Positions 21,473-31,174 of a stretch of DNA of 64,000 nt are shown one piece after another (the first letter of the stretch is position 1; every line of letters begins with the position of its first letter). Below the pieces are notes generated by a model, which saw nothing but the letters and a program-made list of their open reading frames with translations, was not told where the DNA came from and made no database searches. Source of the stretch: Stenotrophomonas sp. 610A2. GTDB taxonomy: Bacteria > Pseudomonadota > Gammaproteobacteria > Xanthomonadales > Xanthomonadaceae. The DNA is taken from assembly GCF_030549615.1 (NCBI RefSeq), contig NZ_CP130832.1, forward strand, positions 868,001 through 932,000, written 5' to 3'. Both the position numbers and the translations under genes were made by a program.

Positions 21473-21535
21473 GGCGAAACCGGGGTCAGAGTCGGGTTTT
21501 GCCGGGCAAAACCCGACTCTGACCCCGGTTTCGCC
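21473..21535. repeat. Palindromic GTCAGAGTCGGG repeat, copy 2
   Basis: Two 30-bp arms around CGG. The outer arm is GGCGAAACC paired with GGTTTCGCC, where copy 1 has GCAAAACC paired with GGTTTTGC. Both sides changed together and pairing is kept. The element abuts the holC stop codon exactly (stop at 21536-21538) and lies 36 bp upstream of valS. Confidence 0.9.
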
Positions 21536-21958
21536 TTACATGTCGTACTTGTTGAGCGTGTAGTCGGCGGCCTTGTACTGGCGCCAACGCTCACGCAGTG
21601 GTTCACGCGCGGCCGGGTCGGCGGGTACCACTTCCAGCACGCGATCACAGGCACCCAGGTAGGGTTCGTCGCGCAGGTTGATCACCAGCGGGCGTTCCGG
21701 TGCGTCGGCGCCCGGTGTGGCGATCAGCACGATGGCCTCTTCCTCGTCCACGTCCTCACCGATGATCTGGTGCGGGATGTAGGCGTCCGGGTCGAACGAC
21801 CACAGCAGCTCGTCCAGCTCCTCGGCCTGGGCTTCGTCGCGGGCCAGTACCAAGGTGTACAGGCCGCCATCGTTGGCCTTGCGCGCGAGCTCGCACACCA
21901 GCTTCAGTGGCTCGGTGAGAAAGCGCGGCTTGGCGATCAGGTAGAAGTCGGCACGCAT
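21536..21958 (-). CDS. holC: DNA polymerase III chi subunit
   Basis: 140 residues from ATG 21958 (MRADFYLIAKPRF). HolC features: FYLI start, CELARKANDGGLYTLVLARD, ELLWSFDPDAYIPHQI, and ending WRQYKAADYTLNKYDM. Chi binds single-strand binding protein and, through psi, the clamp loader. Its predicted partner gene lies about 5 kb away (16404). Both sides of the gene carry a copy of the GTCAGAGTCGGG palindrome. Confidence 0.92.
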   Translation of the reverse strand: MRADFYLIAKPRFLTEPLKLVCELARKANDGGLYTLVLARDEAQAEELDELLWSFDPDAYIPHQIIGEDVDEEEAIVLIATPGADAPERPLVINLRDEPYLGACDRVLEVVPADPAAREPLRERWRQYKAADYTLNKYDM

Positions 21959-22007
21959 CAGGTCACTTGGAATTTGGAAGGGGAGTGGAAGCGGGAAAGC
22001 CAAGGTC

Positions 22008-22064
22008 AAAACCGGGGTCAGAGTCGGGTTTTGCCGGGCAAAACCCGACTCTGACCCCGGTTTT
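22008..22064. repeat. Palindromic GTCAGAGTCGGG repeat, copy 3
   Basis: 27-bp perfect arms around CGG, lying 49 bp upstream of the holC start and 26 bp past the pepA stop. A degenerate extra half (CCGACCCCGG) follows at about 22076. It may serve as a terminator for pepA, but it is not T-tailed in the usual way. Confidence 0.88.
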
Positions 22065-22090
22065 AACCCCGCTTCCGACCCCGGAGTTAT

Positions 22091-23563
22091 TTAGGCAACG
22101 CGGTCCAGCAGCCACTGGGTCAGCAGGCCGACCGGGCGACCGGTGGCCATGCCGCGCTTGCCTTCATCGCTGGCCACGCCGGCGATGTCCAGGTGCGCCC
22201 AGCGCTGGCCTTCGGTGAAGCGCGACAGGAAGCAGCCAGCGGTGATGGCACCGGCCCAGCGGCCGCCGATGTTGTAGACGTCGGCGAAGCTGGAATCCAG
22301 CATGCCCTGGTACTCGTCCCACAACGGCAGGCGCCAGGCGCGGTCGAATACGTTTTCGCCAGCGGCGGTCAGTTCGTTGGCCAGGTCGTCGTGCTTGCTC
22401 ATCAGGCCGGCGGTCTGGTGGCCCAGGGCCACCATGCAGGCGCCGGTCAGCGTTGCAACGTCGATCAATGCGGCCGGCTCGAAGCGCTGCGCATAGGTCA
22501 GCGCGTCGCACAGGATCAGGCGGCCTTCGGCGTCGGTGTTGCCCACTTCGATGGTCTTGCCGGACATCGAGGTGATCACGTCGGACGGACGGTAGGCATT
22601 GCCGTCGATGGCGTTTTCCACCGCCGGCACGACCACCACCAGGTTCAACGGCAGCTTGGCCTTGACCGTGGCGACGAAGGTGCCGATGACGTTGGCGCCA
22701 CCGCACATGTCGTACTTCATTTCCTCGATGCCGCCCTGGGTCTTCAGGTTGACGCCGCCGGTGTCGAAGGTGATGCCCTTGCCGACCAGCACGTAGGGCT
22801 TGGCGTCGCCGCCGTTGCTCCACTTCAGCACGACCAGCTTCGGGCGGTTGGCCGAACCACGGGCCACTGCCAGCAGCGAGCCCATGCCCAGTGCTTCCAT
22901 CTGTGCGTCGTCGAGGATCTCGGCTTCGGCACCTTCGTGCTCGGCGGCGAACTTGACCGAGGATTCAGCCAGGTAGGCCGGGGTGCAGTAGTTCGGCGGC
23001 AGGTTGCCCAGCTCGCGGGCATATTCCACGCCGGCGGCGATGGCCTGGCCCTGCAGCAGCGCGGTCTCGTCAGTGCTGGCGATGGCCAGCGACTCCAGAC
23101 CCGGGGCCTCCGGCTTCTTCTTGCCCAGGGTGGCGGTGTAGCGGTAGCTGGCGTGGTTGGCGGTGATCACCGCCTGACGGACGTTCCAGGCGGCGTCGCG
23201 GCCGCCGACTTCCAGTTCGTTCAGGGTGAACAGCGCGCTGCGGGTGTTGCCGGCCTTCAGGGCGCGGGCGGCGTCGCCGGCGGCCTTCAGGTACTGCACC
23301 ACGCCGAACTTGGCCGGGTCGCCGAGGCCGACCACCAGCACGCGGGCGGCGCTGACGCCAGCCAGGTCGTGCAGCAGGGTGGTGCTGCCGGTCTTGCCGC
23401 CGACGTCGCCGCGCTCGATCAGAGCAGTCAGACGACCGCCAGAGGCCGTATCCACGGCCTTTGCGGCCGGGGTCAGCGACTTGTCAGAGAAGGCGCCAAC
23501 AATGACGCAATCCACCTCGGCGGAGGTGGGGGCGGCGTGGTTCAGGGTGAATTCCAGAGACAT
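22091..23563 (-). CDS. pepA: Leucyl aminopeptidase (M17)
   Basis: 490 residues. The M17 signature NTDAEGRL is at 342-349, and [14 protein letters not shown] near 261-274 carries metal ligands. It is a cytosolic hexameric Zn/Mn aminopeptidase. In E. coli PepA also binds DNA as an accessory factor in Xer recombination, and xerD is 3 kb away here, though that link is only suggestive. Divergent from lptF across 105 bp. Confidence 0.96.
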   Translation of the reverse strand: MSLEFTLNHAAPTSAEVDCVIVGAFSDKSLTPAAKAVDTASGGRLTALIERGDVGGKTGSTTLLHDLAGVSAARVLVVGLGDPAKFGVVQYLKAAGDAARALKAGNTRSALFTLNELEVGGRDAAWNVRQAVITANHASYRYTATLGKKKPEAPGLESLAIASTDETALLQGQAIAAGVEYARELGNLPPNYCTPAYLAESSVKFAAEHEGAEAEILDDAQMEALGMGSLLAVARGSANRPKLVVLKWSNGGDAKPYVLVGKGITFDTGGVNLKTQGGIEEMKYDMCGGANVIGTFVATVKAKLPLNLVVVVPAVENAIDGNAYRPSDVITSMSGKTIEVGNTDAEGRLILCDALTYAQRFEPAALIDVATLTGACMVALGHQTAGLMSKHDDLANELTAAGENVFDRAWRLPLWDEYQGMLDSSFADVYNIGGRWAGAITAGCFLSRFTEGQRWAHLDIAGVASDEGKRGMATGRPVGLLTQWLLDRVA

Positions 23564-23588
23564 TGATCAGATTCCGTTGCCAAATCCG

Positions 23589-23594
23589 TACAAT
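23589..23594 (+). promoter_or_regulatory. Candidate -10 box (TACAAT) for lptF
   Basis: CCGTACAATCGCAGG lies 75 bp upstream of lptF. Almost the same string, CCGGTACAATCGCGGG, lies before purL (31133-31148). No good -35 is visible at 16-18 bp spacing, so this is a weak call. Confidence 0.3.
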
Positions 23595-23668
23595 CGCAGG
23601 CTGTATACGCGGGGCCATCGAGGCCGGGCGTTCTGCGGACTAAACCGAGAGTTTAAACCACCGACCCT

Positions 23669-24754
23669 ATGGCGAAGCTTGACCGCTACCTTCTGAGTGA
23701 CTTCCTCCAGAGCTTTCTGGCCACTTTGACCGTACTTCTGGTAGTCAGCATGGGCGGTGTGCTGGTCGATATCCTCGGCCGCATCGCCGATGGACGCATC
23801 CCCGCCGGGCTGATGTTGTCCCAGCTGGGTCTGCAATTCATCGTTTACCTGCCCATCATCCTGCCCTTGGCGCTGATGCTGGGCTTGGCACTGTCGATCG
23901 CGCGCCTTTACCGCGACTCGGAAATGGCAGTGCTGACCGGCGTTGGCGTCGGCCCCAAGCGCCTGCTCAAGCCGATCCTGCTGCTGACCGTGCCGATCGT
24001 GGCGCTGGTCGCGGCCTGCTCGCTGTGGCTGGGCCCCTGGGCCGACCGCAGCGCCGAGCGGATGCTGCAGGACGCCAGCCGCAGCATGGTGGTGGCCGGC
24101 CTGGAGCCGGGCCAGTTCACCCCGCTGGCCGGTGGTGGCGTGGTCTATCTGTCGTCGTTGGCTGGCGACGGCACCAAGATGGGCAAGGTGTTCATGCAGC
24201 GGCAGAAAGAAGGTCGTATCGACGTGGTCTCCGCCAATAGCGGCGCGATGTTCTTTGAAGGCGAGCGCCAGCGCTACCTGCGCCTGGAAGACGGTTACCG
24301 GGTCGAAGGCCCGGAAAGCGGCACCCTGGATTACCGGCTGATGCGCTATGCCCGCAACGAAGTGGCGTTGCCGGACCGCGACGAAGTGCGCGATCAGAAT
24401 GACCCGGAAATGATGCCCACCACGCAGTTGCTGGGCGATGCCCGGCCCGAGGCCAAGGCCCAGCTGCATTGGCGTATCACCCCGCCGCTGCTGGCACTGG
24501 CGTTTGCCCTGTTGACCCTGCCGCTTGCCCGCAGCGCACCGCGCCAGCAGCGCTACGGCCGCATCATGCTGGCCTTCCTCGCCTACACGCTGGGCGTGAG
24601 CCTGAGCATTCTTGGCCGCCAATGGCTGGCGGCAGGCAAACTGCCGGTGGATGCCGGCATGTGGTGGCTGACCTTGCCCCTGCTGTTGCTGGCGGTGTGG
24701 CTGTACTTCCGTGATGGGCGCTTGAGTCGCCGCCGTGTGGGGGCAAAGGCATGA
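23669..24754 (+). CDS. lptF: LPS export ABC transporter permease LptF
   Basis: 361 residues, YjgP/YjgQ family. Begins MAKLDRYLLSDFLQSFLATL. Three N-terminal TM helices, a periplasmic jellyroll-like domain (about 130-260), then three C-terminal TM helices. With LptG and LptB2 it extracts LPS from the inner membrane and passes it to LptC. The stop overlaps the lptG start (ATGA). Confidence 0.94.
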   Translation: MAKLDRYLLSDFLQSFLATLTVLLVVSMGGVLVDILGRIADGRIPAGLMLSQLGLQFIVYLPIILPLALMLGLALSIARLYRDSEMAVLTGVGVGPKRLLKPILLLTVPIVALVAACSLWLGPWADRSAERMLQDASRSMVVAGLEPGQFTPLAGGGVVYLSSLAGDGTKMGKVFMQRQKEGRIDVVSANSGAMFFEGERQRYLRLEDGYRVEGPESGTLDYRLMRYARNEVALPDRDEVRDQNDPEMMPTTQLLGDARPEAKAQLHWRITPPLLALAFALLTLPLARSAPRQQRYGRIMLAFLAYTLGVSLSILGRQWLAAGKLPVDAGMWWLTLPLLLLAVWLYFRDGRLSRRRVGAKA

Positions 24755-25857
24755 GGTTCCTGCCGCGGATCCATGACGTCTATGTAGGCCGTACCGTGCT
24801 GTTCACGGTGCTGGTGGTGTGGATGGTGTTGCTGGGCCTGGACGCCATCATGGCCTTGTCCGGCGAGGCCGGGAAAATCGGCCAAGGCCACTACAGTTTC
24901 GGTCACGCCTTGGCGTGGGTGGCGTATACCTTGCCGCGTCGGGCTTACACCGTGTTCCCGATGGCCGCTGTCATCGGTGCGTTGATGGGCCTGGGCCAGT
25001 TGGCCGCAACTTCGGAACTGACCGCCTTGCGTGCGATCGGCTTGTCGCGGCGCAGGATCGCGGTGTCGGTGGCGATCTCGCTGTCCTTGTTGACCGTGTT
25101 GATGGTGGTCAATGGCGAAACCCTGTCGCCGTGGGCGCAGGGCCGCGCCGATGCGCTGAAGACCAGTGCCCGCTACAACACCGACATCGCCACCGCGCGC
25201 TATTCGGGCCTGTGGGCGCGTGAAGGCGATACTTTCCTCAATGCACAGACCGGTGAGGAGCAGGTAAGTGCTGACGGTCAATCGACCCTGCTGCTGCACG
25301 ATGTGCGCCTGTATCAGCTGGGCGAGGACGGGCGTCTGCTGACCCTGACCTATGCCAAGAATGCGCGCCACGATACGCAGGGTTGGGTGTTGGAAGAGGT
25401 GCGTCGAGATACCTTCGGCGAACGTTCCGTCGCCCGCCAGGAACTGGCCAGCGAGAAATGGGCTTCCAAGTTGGACGCGGCTGCCTTGGCCTCGGGCCTG
25501 GCCAAGCCGCGCAACCTCAACGCCGCCGAGCTCAAGACCAGCATTGATTATCGCAAGCGCAATGGCCTGGACGCGCGCGAGTACGAAGACACGTATTGGA
25601 GCCGCTGGTTCTATCCATTGAACGTGCTGGCGCTGTGTCTGGCTGCGGTGCCGTTCGCGTTCGGTTCGTTGCGCAGCGGCGGCATGGGCAAGCGCCTGTT
25701 CCTGGGCATGCTGTTCGCGCTGGGCTTCCTGCTGCTGCAGATGTTCTTCGGCCGCATGGCCGGCGCGTTGAAGTTTGACTACCGCATTGCCTATGCCTTG
25801 CCACCGATCATGATGCTGGGCATATCGGCCTGGCTGTCACGACGACGGGTAGGCTGA
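24751..25857 (+). CDS. lptG: LPS export ABC transporter permease LptG
   Basis: 368 residues. MRFLPRIHDVYVGRTVL opens the first TM helix, the LptF/LptG six-TM layout is repeated, and LTALRAIGLSRRRI is the conserved cytoplasmic coupling helix. Same operon as lptF. It is followed by a cluster of GTAG-type REPs rather than a classical terminator. Confidence 0.94.
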   Translation: MRFLPRIHDVYVGRTVLFTVLVVWMVLLGLDAIMALSGEAGKIGQGHYSFGHALAWVAYTLPRRAYTVFPMAAVIGALMGLGQLAATSELTALRAIGLSRRRIAVSVAISLSLLTVLMVVNGETLSPWAQGRADALKTSARYNTDIATARYSGLWAREGDTFLNAQTGEEQVSADGQSTLLLHDVRLYQLGEDGRLLTLTYAKNARHDTQGWVLEEVRRDTFGERSVARQELASEKWASKLDAAALASGLAKPRNLNAAELKTSIDYRKRNGLDAREYEDTYWSRWFYPLNVLALCLAAVPFAFGSLRSGGMGKRLFLGMLFALGFLLLQMFFGRMAGALKFDYRIAYALPPIMMLGISAWLSRRRVG

Positions 25858-25868
25858 CCGACGGCGGG

Positions 25869-25983
25869 GTAGTGCCGAGCCATGCTCGGCACAGGCTTCC
25901 CTGGTAGAGCTTCTGCCGAGCATGGCTCGGCACTACAGGTGGGTTTAGCGGTAGAGCCTCTGCCGAGCATGGCTCGGCACTAC
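25869..25983. repeat. Cluster of three SMAG-like GTAG palindromes
   Basis: Unit 1 (25869-25892) is GTAG plus TGCCGAGC-CAT-GCTCGGCA. Units 2 and 3 (25904-25936, 25951-25983) are opposite in orientation. Each reads GTAGAGC, four to five bases, TGCCGAGCATGGCTCGGCA, then CTAC. Units 2 and 3 repeat at a 47-bp period. They lie between lptG and the converging RDD gene, and the last CTAC supplies the RDD stop codon. Confidence 0.9.
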
Positions 25984-26441
25984 AGTTTTGTCAGTTTTGT
26001 GCCGCTGAGGCGGTCGTGCAGGGTCAGGCGATCGCGGTCGAACAGCGCCCAGATGAAGCCGATGCCTGCCAGCAGCAGCGATAGCGTGGCCAGTGCGTAG
26101 CGCTTCCACAGCTGTGACCGGCTCGGCACGTTTCCGTCCATGGTCTGCAGGCGCAGTCGCCACGGGCGCATGCCCAGGGTTTGTCCGCCGCGCTTCCAGC
26201 TCTCGGTGGCGTAGAGGCCGGCAATCAGCCAGCAGCCCAGCCATAGCAGCCATTGCAGGGCGCTGAAGGGGTGGATGTTGTCGCGGCTGGCGTGGCCGGC
26301 CAGGGTGTAGCCGACGGTGAACAGTGCCGAGACCAGCATCCACAGTGCCAGCACCGGCCACAGGTCGTAGAACAGCGCGGCCAGGCGGCGCAGCAACAGC
26401 GCGGAAGGGCGGGGCGTTTCTGCAAGGGCGGGTGTGCTCAT
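25980..26441 (-). CDS. RDD-family membrane protein
   Basis: 153 residues from ATG 26441 ([19 protein letters not shown]). RDD-type start [19 protein letters not shown], a second TM pair, and a charged [17 protein letters not shown] loop seen in the family. Inner-membrane protein of unclear role, with transport of ions or compatible solutes suggested for some members. The final codons run into the GTAG repeat, and the TAG stop is made from it. Divergent from xerD across 71 bp. Confidence 0.85.
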   Translation of the reverse strand: MSTPALAETPRPSALLLRRLAALFYDLWPVLALWMLVSALFTVGYTLAGHASRDNIHPFSALQWLLWLGCWLIAGLYATESWKRGGQTLGMRPWRLRLQTMDGNVPSRSQLWKRYALATLSLLLAGIGFIWALFDRDRLTLHDRLSGTKLTKL

Positions 26442-26512
26442 GGGCCGAGCATACGATTTGTGGCTGCGTGCGTGCATGGGCAGGCACTCGTGCAGGGCTT
26501 ATCCTTGCGCCG

Positions 26513-27490
26513 ATGTCCGCGTCCCTGACTCCCGCCGAACGCCGCCAACTGGTACAGCAACTGCCGCCGTTGCGTGATGCCGATGACCGTGTGATCCAGC
26601 GTTTTCTGGATGCCATCTGGGCCGAGAACGGCTTGGCGCGGGCTTCGCTGGAGAGCTATCGGCGTGATCTGGAGGGCTTGTCGCGCTGGCGCGACGGCGC
26701 CAGCAACGGCTTGGCCGGGATTGATCGTGCCGGTTTGTTCGATTACCTGGCCTGGCGCACGCGTCACGGTTGGACTGCACGCAGCAATGCGCGCCTGCTG
26801 TCGGTGCTGCGCGCCTTCTTCGCTCAAGCGCTGAAGCGTGGCGAGCGCAGTGAAGATCCAGCGTCGCTGCTGGAATCGCCAAAGCTGCCGCGTTCGCTGC
26901 CCAAAGCCTTGGCCGAAAGCCAGATCGAGGCGTTGCTGGCGGCACCAGATGTGGACAGCCCGGTCGGCCTGCGTGATCGCGCGATGTTGGAGCTGATGTA
27001 CGCGGCCGGCCTGCGTGTCAGTGAGCTGGTCAACCTGCCAGCCAATGCGGTCAACCTGCGCCAGGGCGTGCTGCGGGTGACCGGCAAGGGCAGCAAGGAG
27101 CGCTTGGTACCGCTGGGCGAAGAGTCGCAGTACTGGCTGGAGCGCTATCTGGCGAGCTCGCGGCCGCTGCTTACGGGCGGCAAGGCCGTTGCGCCTACGG
27201 TGGCGGGGCAGGTGCCGCTGTTCGTCGATGTGGACCGTACACCGCTGAGCCGGCAGCAGTTCTGGGCCTTGGTGAAAGCCAGCGCGGCGGTGGCCGGTAT
27301 CGACCCGGGCAAGATCAGCCCGCACGGACTGCGGCACAGCTTCGCCACCCATCTGCTCAACCACGGCGCGGACCTGCGCGCGCTGCAGATGCTGCTCGGC
27401 CACAGCTCCCTGTCCACTACCCAGATCTATACCCTGGTCGCCCGCGAACACGTGCAGAAACTGCACCGCAAGCATCACCCGCGGGGGTGA
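26513..27490 (+). CDS. xerD: Tyrosine recombinase XerD
   Basis: 325 residues from ATG 26513 ([11 protein letters not shown]). The catalytic set is complete: R168 (AGLRVSEL), K192, H271 and R274 ([12 protein letters not shown]), H297 (LLGHSS) and nucleophile Y306 (TTQIYT). The N-terminal SAM-like DNA-binding domain covers residues 25-110. With XerC it resolves chromosome dimers at dif before division. XerD rather than XerC is favoured by the [14 protein letters not shown] stretch and the neighbouring dsbC, an order common in gammaproteobacteria. Confidence 0.93.
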   Translation: MSASLTPAERRQLVQQLPPLRDADDRVIQRFLDAIWAENGLARASLESYRRDLEGLSRWRDGASNGLAGIDRAGLFDYLAWRTRHGWTARSNARLLSVLRAFFAQALKRGERSEDPASLLESPKLPRSLPKALAESQIEALLAAPDVDSPVGLRDRAMLELMYAAGLRVSELVNLPANAVNLRQGVLRVTGKGSKERLVPLGEESQYWLERYLASSRPLLTGGKAVAPTVAGQVPLFVDVDRTPLSRQQFWALVKASAAVAGIDPGKISPHGLRHSFATHLLNHGADLRALQMLLGHSSLSTTQIYTLVAREHVQKLHRKHHPRG

Positions 27491-27540
27491 AGCGGCGGGG
27501 TGATGCTCGCGCGGAAGCGGGCAGCGAAGAGCCAACTCCT

Positions 27541-27794
27541 CCCCAACCCTCCCCCTACGCCTTCGGCGCAAGGGAGGGGGCAGAGGCATGGCCCTGCGCT
27601 TTTTGGTGCAAGGGAGGGGGCAAAGGCGTACCCCTGCGTCAGGGGGCAAAGGCGTAGTGCCGAGCCATGCTCGGCATGGGCTTTCCCAGCGAAGCCCGTA
27701 GGAGCGGCGTTAGCCGCGAAGCAGAGGGGGTGTCAGGTTGCCGTTGATGCCTGTGCTCAGGGATGGGGCGCTTCGCGGCTTACGCCGCTCCTAC
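27541..27794. repeat. Repeat-filled gap between xerD and dsbC
   Basis: The 375-bp gap carries several elements. There is a CCCTCCCCCTACGCC / GGCGCAAGGGAGGGGG palindrome with a partial tandem copy (27545-27621), and a SMAG-like GTAG-TGCCGAGC unit (27654-27676). Two inverted copies of GTAG-GAGCGGCGT(T/A)AGCCGC also lie here (27698-27717 and 27775-27794). No gene seen. The dsbC promoter must be among or after these. Confidence 0.85.
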
Positions 27795-27865
27795 AAGCCG
27801 GGGCCGTTCCCACGCCGATTCGGGCGGTGTGCGAGAATCCGGCTGTTCTCTTTCGATGGGTCGTC

Positions 27866-28645
27866 ATGTTCCGATTTGCCATTGCCGCGCTATTCGGCGC
27901 GCTCAGCCTTACTGCCTGCGCGCAACAGCCCGCAGCTCCCAAAGCCGCTGCCAGTGCCGCTGCCTCCCCGGCTGATGCCGCAGTCGAGAAGCAGGTGCGC
28001 GATGCCCTCAAGGAGCTGGATCCCAACCTGAAGCCGGAATACATCGGCGCGGCGCCGTTTGCAGGGTTCCGTGAGGTACTGGTGTCCGGGCAGGTGCTGT
28101 ACGTGACCGATGACGGCCGCTACCTGCTGCAGGGCACGCCCTACGACATCGAGAAGAAGGCCCAGGCCACCAGCGCCGGCTTGCTGGCTTATCGCCGCAA
28201 CCTGCTGCAGACGCTGCCGCATGCCGACCGCATCGTGTTTGCGCCGCCGAATGCCAAGCACACCATCAGCGTGTTCACGGATATCGAGTGCGGTTACTGC
28301 CGCAAGCTGCATCAGGACATCGCCGAGCTGAACCGGAATGGTATTGCCGTGGAATACCTGGCGTTCCCGCGCATGGGTCTGGCCAGCAAGGACGCCACCG
28401 ACATGATTTCGGTCTGGTGCGCCAGCGACCGCAAGGCCGCGCTGACCGCTGCCAAGTCCGGCCAACCGGTGCAGTCCAGGAACTGCACCAATCCGGTGGC
28501 CATGCAGTACAACCTCGGCCAGCAGCTGGGCATCAACGGTACCCCGGCAATCTTTGCCGCTGATGGCACCCAGTTGGGTGGCTACCTGCCGCCGGCCCAG
28601 CTCAAGGCCACCCTGGACCGCATGGAAGGCGGCGGCAGCCGCTGA
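27866..28645 (+). CDS. dsbC: Thiol:disulfide interchange protein DsbC
   Basis: 259 residues from ATG 27866 (MFRFAIAALFGALSLTAC). The signal ends in a lipobox-like LTAC, so C18 might be lipidated, which is unusual for DsbC; an ordinary signal peptide is the alternative. N-terminal dimerisation domain, then thioredoxin-like domain with active site C142-G-Y-C145 and the cis-proline in NGTPAIF. A second Cys pair occurs in SVWCASDRK and SRNCTNP, as in E. coli DsbC. It isomerises wrong disulfides in the periplasm. The secreted subtilases of this window have six conserved cysteines. Confidence 0.93.
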   Translation: MFRFAIAALFGALSLTACAQQPAAPKAAASAAASPADAAVEKQVRDALKELDPNLKPEYIGAAPFAGFREVLVSGQVLYVTDDGRYLLQGTPYDIEKKAQATSAGLLAYRRNLLQTLPHADRIVFAPPNAKHTISVFTDIECGYCRKLHQDIAELNRNGIAVEYLAFPRMGLASKDATDMISVWCASDRKAALTAAKSGQPVQSRNCTNPVAMQYNLGQQLGINGTPAIFAADGTQLGGYLPPAQLKATLDRMEGGGSR

Positions 28646-28674
28646 TCGCAGCACGCTCCCAAGCTTGAACAGGC

Positions 28675-28704
28675 AACGCCCCTCCCGGTAACGCGAGGGG
28701 CGTT
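28675..28704. terminator. Hairpin between converging dsbC and the chitinase gene
   Basis: AACGCCCCTC / GAGGGGCGTT, 10-bp stem with a 10-nt loop. The T tail is short, so it is a moderate terminator for dsbC or for the chitinase gene. Confidence 0.65.
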
Positions 28705-28725
28705 GTCGTTCTGGTGGCGGCAGTC

Positions 28726-30873
28726 TTACCGCAGTCCGTTGCTGACACTGTTGACCAGCGTGCCCTGGGCGTCGTCACCGCTGAATTCCCAGAAGAACGC
28801 GCCGCCCAAGCCCTGGGCTTTGACGTAGGCCATCTTGCGGCCAAGCATTTCCGGCGTGTCCACGCTCCAGAAGGTGTTGCCGTCGTACAGCCAGGTGGCC
28901 TGCGCGACCGGGTCGGTGTAGACCGGCCAGCCGAGGTTCTTCAGTACCTTCCAGTCCTCGATGCCGGCTTCGAACCTGCCGCTTGCCGGCCGTCCGCTTT
29001 GATAGAGACCGTTGTTGGTGCGGCCCACGCCAGTCCAGCCGCGGCCGTAGAAACCGACGCCGAGGTTCAATTTGGCGGCAGGCACGCCGCGCTGCAGGTA
29101 GGCCTCGATGGCGTCGTTGCTGTTGTACAACGCGGCATCACCGCTGGACGGGTCGGCCGGGGAATGGAACAGGGCGGTGTGGTGGTTGGTGGTGCCGGCC
29201 CAGGCGCCATGGAAGTCGTAGGTCATCACGTTGATGAAATCCAGGTGGCGGTGATACGCGGCCGGATCGGTTGGGCGGATCTTGTCGATGCCGGCGCCGA
29301 CCGCCACGGTCAGCAGCAGGCCAGGACGCACGGCGTCCAATTGGCGGCGGAACTCAGCCAGCAGGGCGGTGAAGTTGTCACGGTCGGCCGGGGTGCCGCA
29401 GCTCAGACCGCAGGCGGCCGGGTATTCCCAATCGATGTCGATGCCATCGAACACGCCTGCAGCAACACGCGGGCCGCCGGCATTGTCGGTGAACGGCAGG
29501 TTGCCCTTGATATAGGCATCAATGCAGGAGGCGACGAAGGCCTGGCGGTTCTCCGGGCGCGCTGCACTGGAGAAACCGCGTGACCAGGTCCAGCCGCCCA
29601 GCGAAATCAGCGTCTTCAACTGCGGGTGCTTGGCTTTGAGCTGCTTGAGCTGGTTCCAGTTACCGCGCAGCGGTTGGTTCCACTGGTCGGCGACACCGCT
29701 GACGCTTTCGCCAGCGCCGAAACTGCGGGTGTAATCGGCATAGGCATCGCCGCCGGCACCGGTGGACGAATTGGCGGCCTGGGTGACGCCCACTTCGCAG
29801 CGGTTGTTGCGGACGTTGCCGAAGGCGTAATTGATGTGGGTCAGGCGCGCTGCCGAGCCACTGATGTCGATGTTCTTTACCCGGTAGTTGCGATCATAGA
29901 TGCCCCACTGCGTGAAGTAGCCGATCACCCGCTTGCCGCTGTCGCTCGGGCTGCCCGGTCCGCCTGAAGTGCCGGGATTGGCTGGATCCCCGCCGCTGTC
30001 ATCGGCCAGCGTGCTGATGCTGATCGCGGGGCTGAGCGCCGAGGTATTGCCTGCCTTGTCGCGGGCACGTACCGCGTAGTGGTAGCTGGTCGCCGGCCGT
30101 AGCGCGGCGTCGCTGTGGCTTGTGTCGGCGAGCGAGGCGATCTGCTGCCCGTCGCGGTACAGCGCATAGCCAGCGATGCCGCTGCCACCGGGGTTGTCGT
30201 TGGCGGCATTCCAATGCAGCGTGATGCTGGTCGGGGTGCGTGCCTGCGCGCTGAGCCCGCTCGGGATCGACGGTGCGGTGGTGTCCTTGTCCGTCGCGCT
30301 GACGGTAATGCTGACCGGGGCCGAGGTGGTGCTGGCATTGCGGTCATCGGTGGCGATGGCGGTTAGCAGGTGGTTGCCGGCTGCGGCGCTATGCCAGGTC
30401 AGGCGGTAGGGGGCGCCGCTAACGCTGCCGAGCAGCTGGCCGTTACGAAAAAACTCGACCTTGCGGACGCTGCCGTCGTTGTCGGAGGCGTCTGCGCTCA
30501 AGCTGATGCTGCTGTCGACTTTGAACGTGCTGCCAGCAGCGGGCGAGGTGATACGGACCTGCGGCGGTTGGTTGGCTACCGGCGCGCCGCCGTCGCAGCG
30601 GCCGAGGTTGTCGTAGTAGCGGAGGCCGGCGGGATGGTCCGGCGGGGCATTCCAGATGGTTTGCCGGACCCGGTAGAGCACGCCATCCTTCTGCAGGGTA
30701 TGGCCGGGCTGGTAAATGGTGGTTCCCAGCCATGGTTTGACGCCGGTGCAGTCAGCGGCCTGGGCTGCAGGGATGGCACAGGCGGGCACCACCAGCAGCG
30801 CCAAGGCCCAGCGCAACCGTCCTCGGCGTAGCGTGAACGGGGGCCGGTAACGGCCTGCGGAATGGTCCTTCAT
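28726..30873 (-). CDS. Secreted GH18 chitinase with carbohydrate-binding, Ig-like and FnIII domains
   Basis: 715 residues from ATG 30873 (MKDHSAGRYRPPF). A long twin-Arg-free signal ends near AAQAA (40). Then come a CBM5/12-like chitin-binding module (about 45-93, with KPWLGTTIYQPG and WNAPPDH), an Ig-like domain (about 103-192) and a FnIII domain (about 200-290). A Gly/Pro/Ser linker leads to a GH18 catalytic barrel (about 314-712). The catalytic DGIDIDWEYP lies at 476-485, with E483 the proton donor, and SLGGWTWS and MTYDFHGAW are barrel strands. It degrades chitin outside the cell and would be an expected type II secretion substrate. A longer start is rejected because it lacks a signal. 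Confidence 0.94.
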   Translation of the reverse strand: MKDHSAGRYRPPFTLRRGRLRWALALLVVPACAIPAAQAADCTGVKPWLGTTIYQPGHTLQKDGVLYRVRQTIWNAPPDHPAGLRYYDNLGRCDGGAPVANQPPQVRITSPAAGSTFKVDSSISLSADASDNDGSVRKVEFFRNGQLLGSVSGAPYRLTWHSAAAGNHLLTAIATDDRNASTTSAPVSITVSATDKDTTAPSIPSGLSAQARTPTSITLHWNAANDNPGGSGIAGYALYRDGQQIASLADTSHSDAALRPATSYHYAVRARDKAGNTSALSPAISISTLADDSGGDPANPGTSGGPGSPSDSGKRVIGYFTQWGIYDRNYRVKNIDISGSAARLTHINYAFGNVRNNRCEVGVTQAANSSTGAGGDAYADYTRSFGAGESVSGVADQWNQPLRGNWNQLKQLKAKHPQLKTLISLGGWTWSRGFSSAARPENRQAFVASCIDAYIKGNLPFTDNAGGPRVAAGVFDGIDIDWEYPAACGLSCGTPADRDNFTALLAEFRRQLDAVRPGLLLTVAVGAGIDKIRPTDPAAYHRHLDFINVMTYDFHGAWAGTTNHHTALFHSPADPSSGDAALYNSNDAIEAYLQRGVPAAKLNLGVGFYGRGWTGVGRTNNGLYQSGRPASGRFEAGIEDWKVLKNLGWPVYTDPVAQATWLYDGNTFWSVDTPEMLGRKMAYVKAQGLGGAFFWEFSGDDAQGTLVNSVSNGLR

Positions 30874-31174
30874 GGGGTTCTCCTTGTGGGTGGGGAGTGT
30901 CTGGGCATGCCTTCGGCATGACGGGCGCGCTTGCGCCCGGTCCTGGACCGTCGGGGAAGTGTTTGTGGGGCCCGTGATGGGCCGCCGCACCGGCGTCTTC
31001 AGCTGGCTGATCGAGGATAACGTCGCCCAAAACGCTGGCGCGGTTTACCCGTCTCACGGAGCTGTCGGTGTGAACCGCGTCATCCCTGAAGACTTCCGGT
31101 AGCCCAGGGGCCGAGGCTTGGGGCGGCCGAGTCCGGTACAATCGCGGGCCGCTTCCCACCATGGTCTCCCGGAC
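30874..31174. other. Divergent intergenic region, chitinase / purL
   Basis: 301 bp without a gene. Two small hairpins near the chitinase end are CATGCC-TTC-GGCATG (30906-30920) and GGGCGC-GCTT-GCGCCC (30923-30938). On the purL side the only promoter-like box is TACAAT at 31137-31142, 33 bp before the ATG. I see no good -35 and no PurR-like palindrome. Confidence 0.6.
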
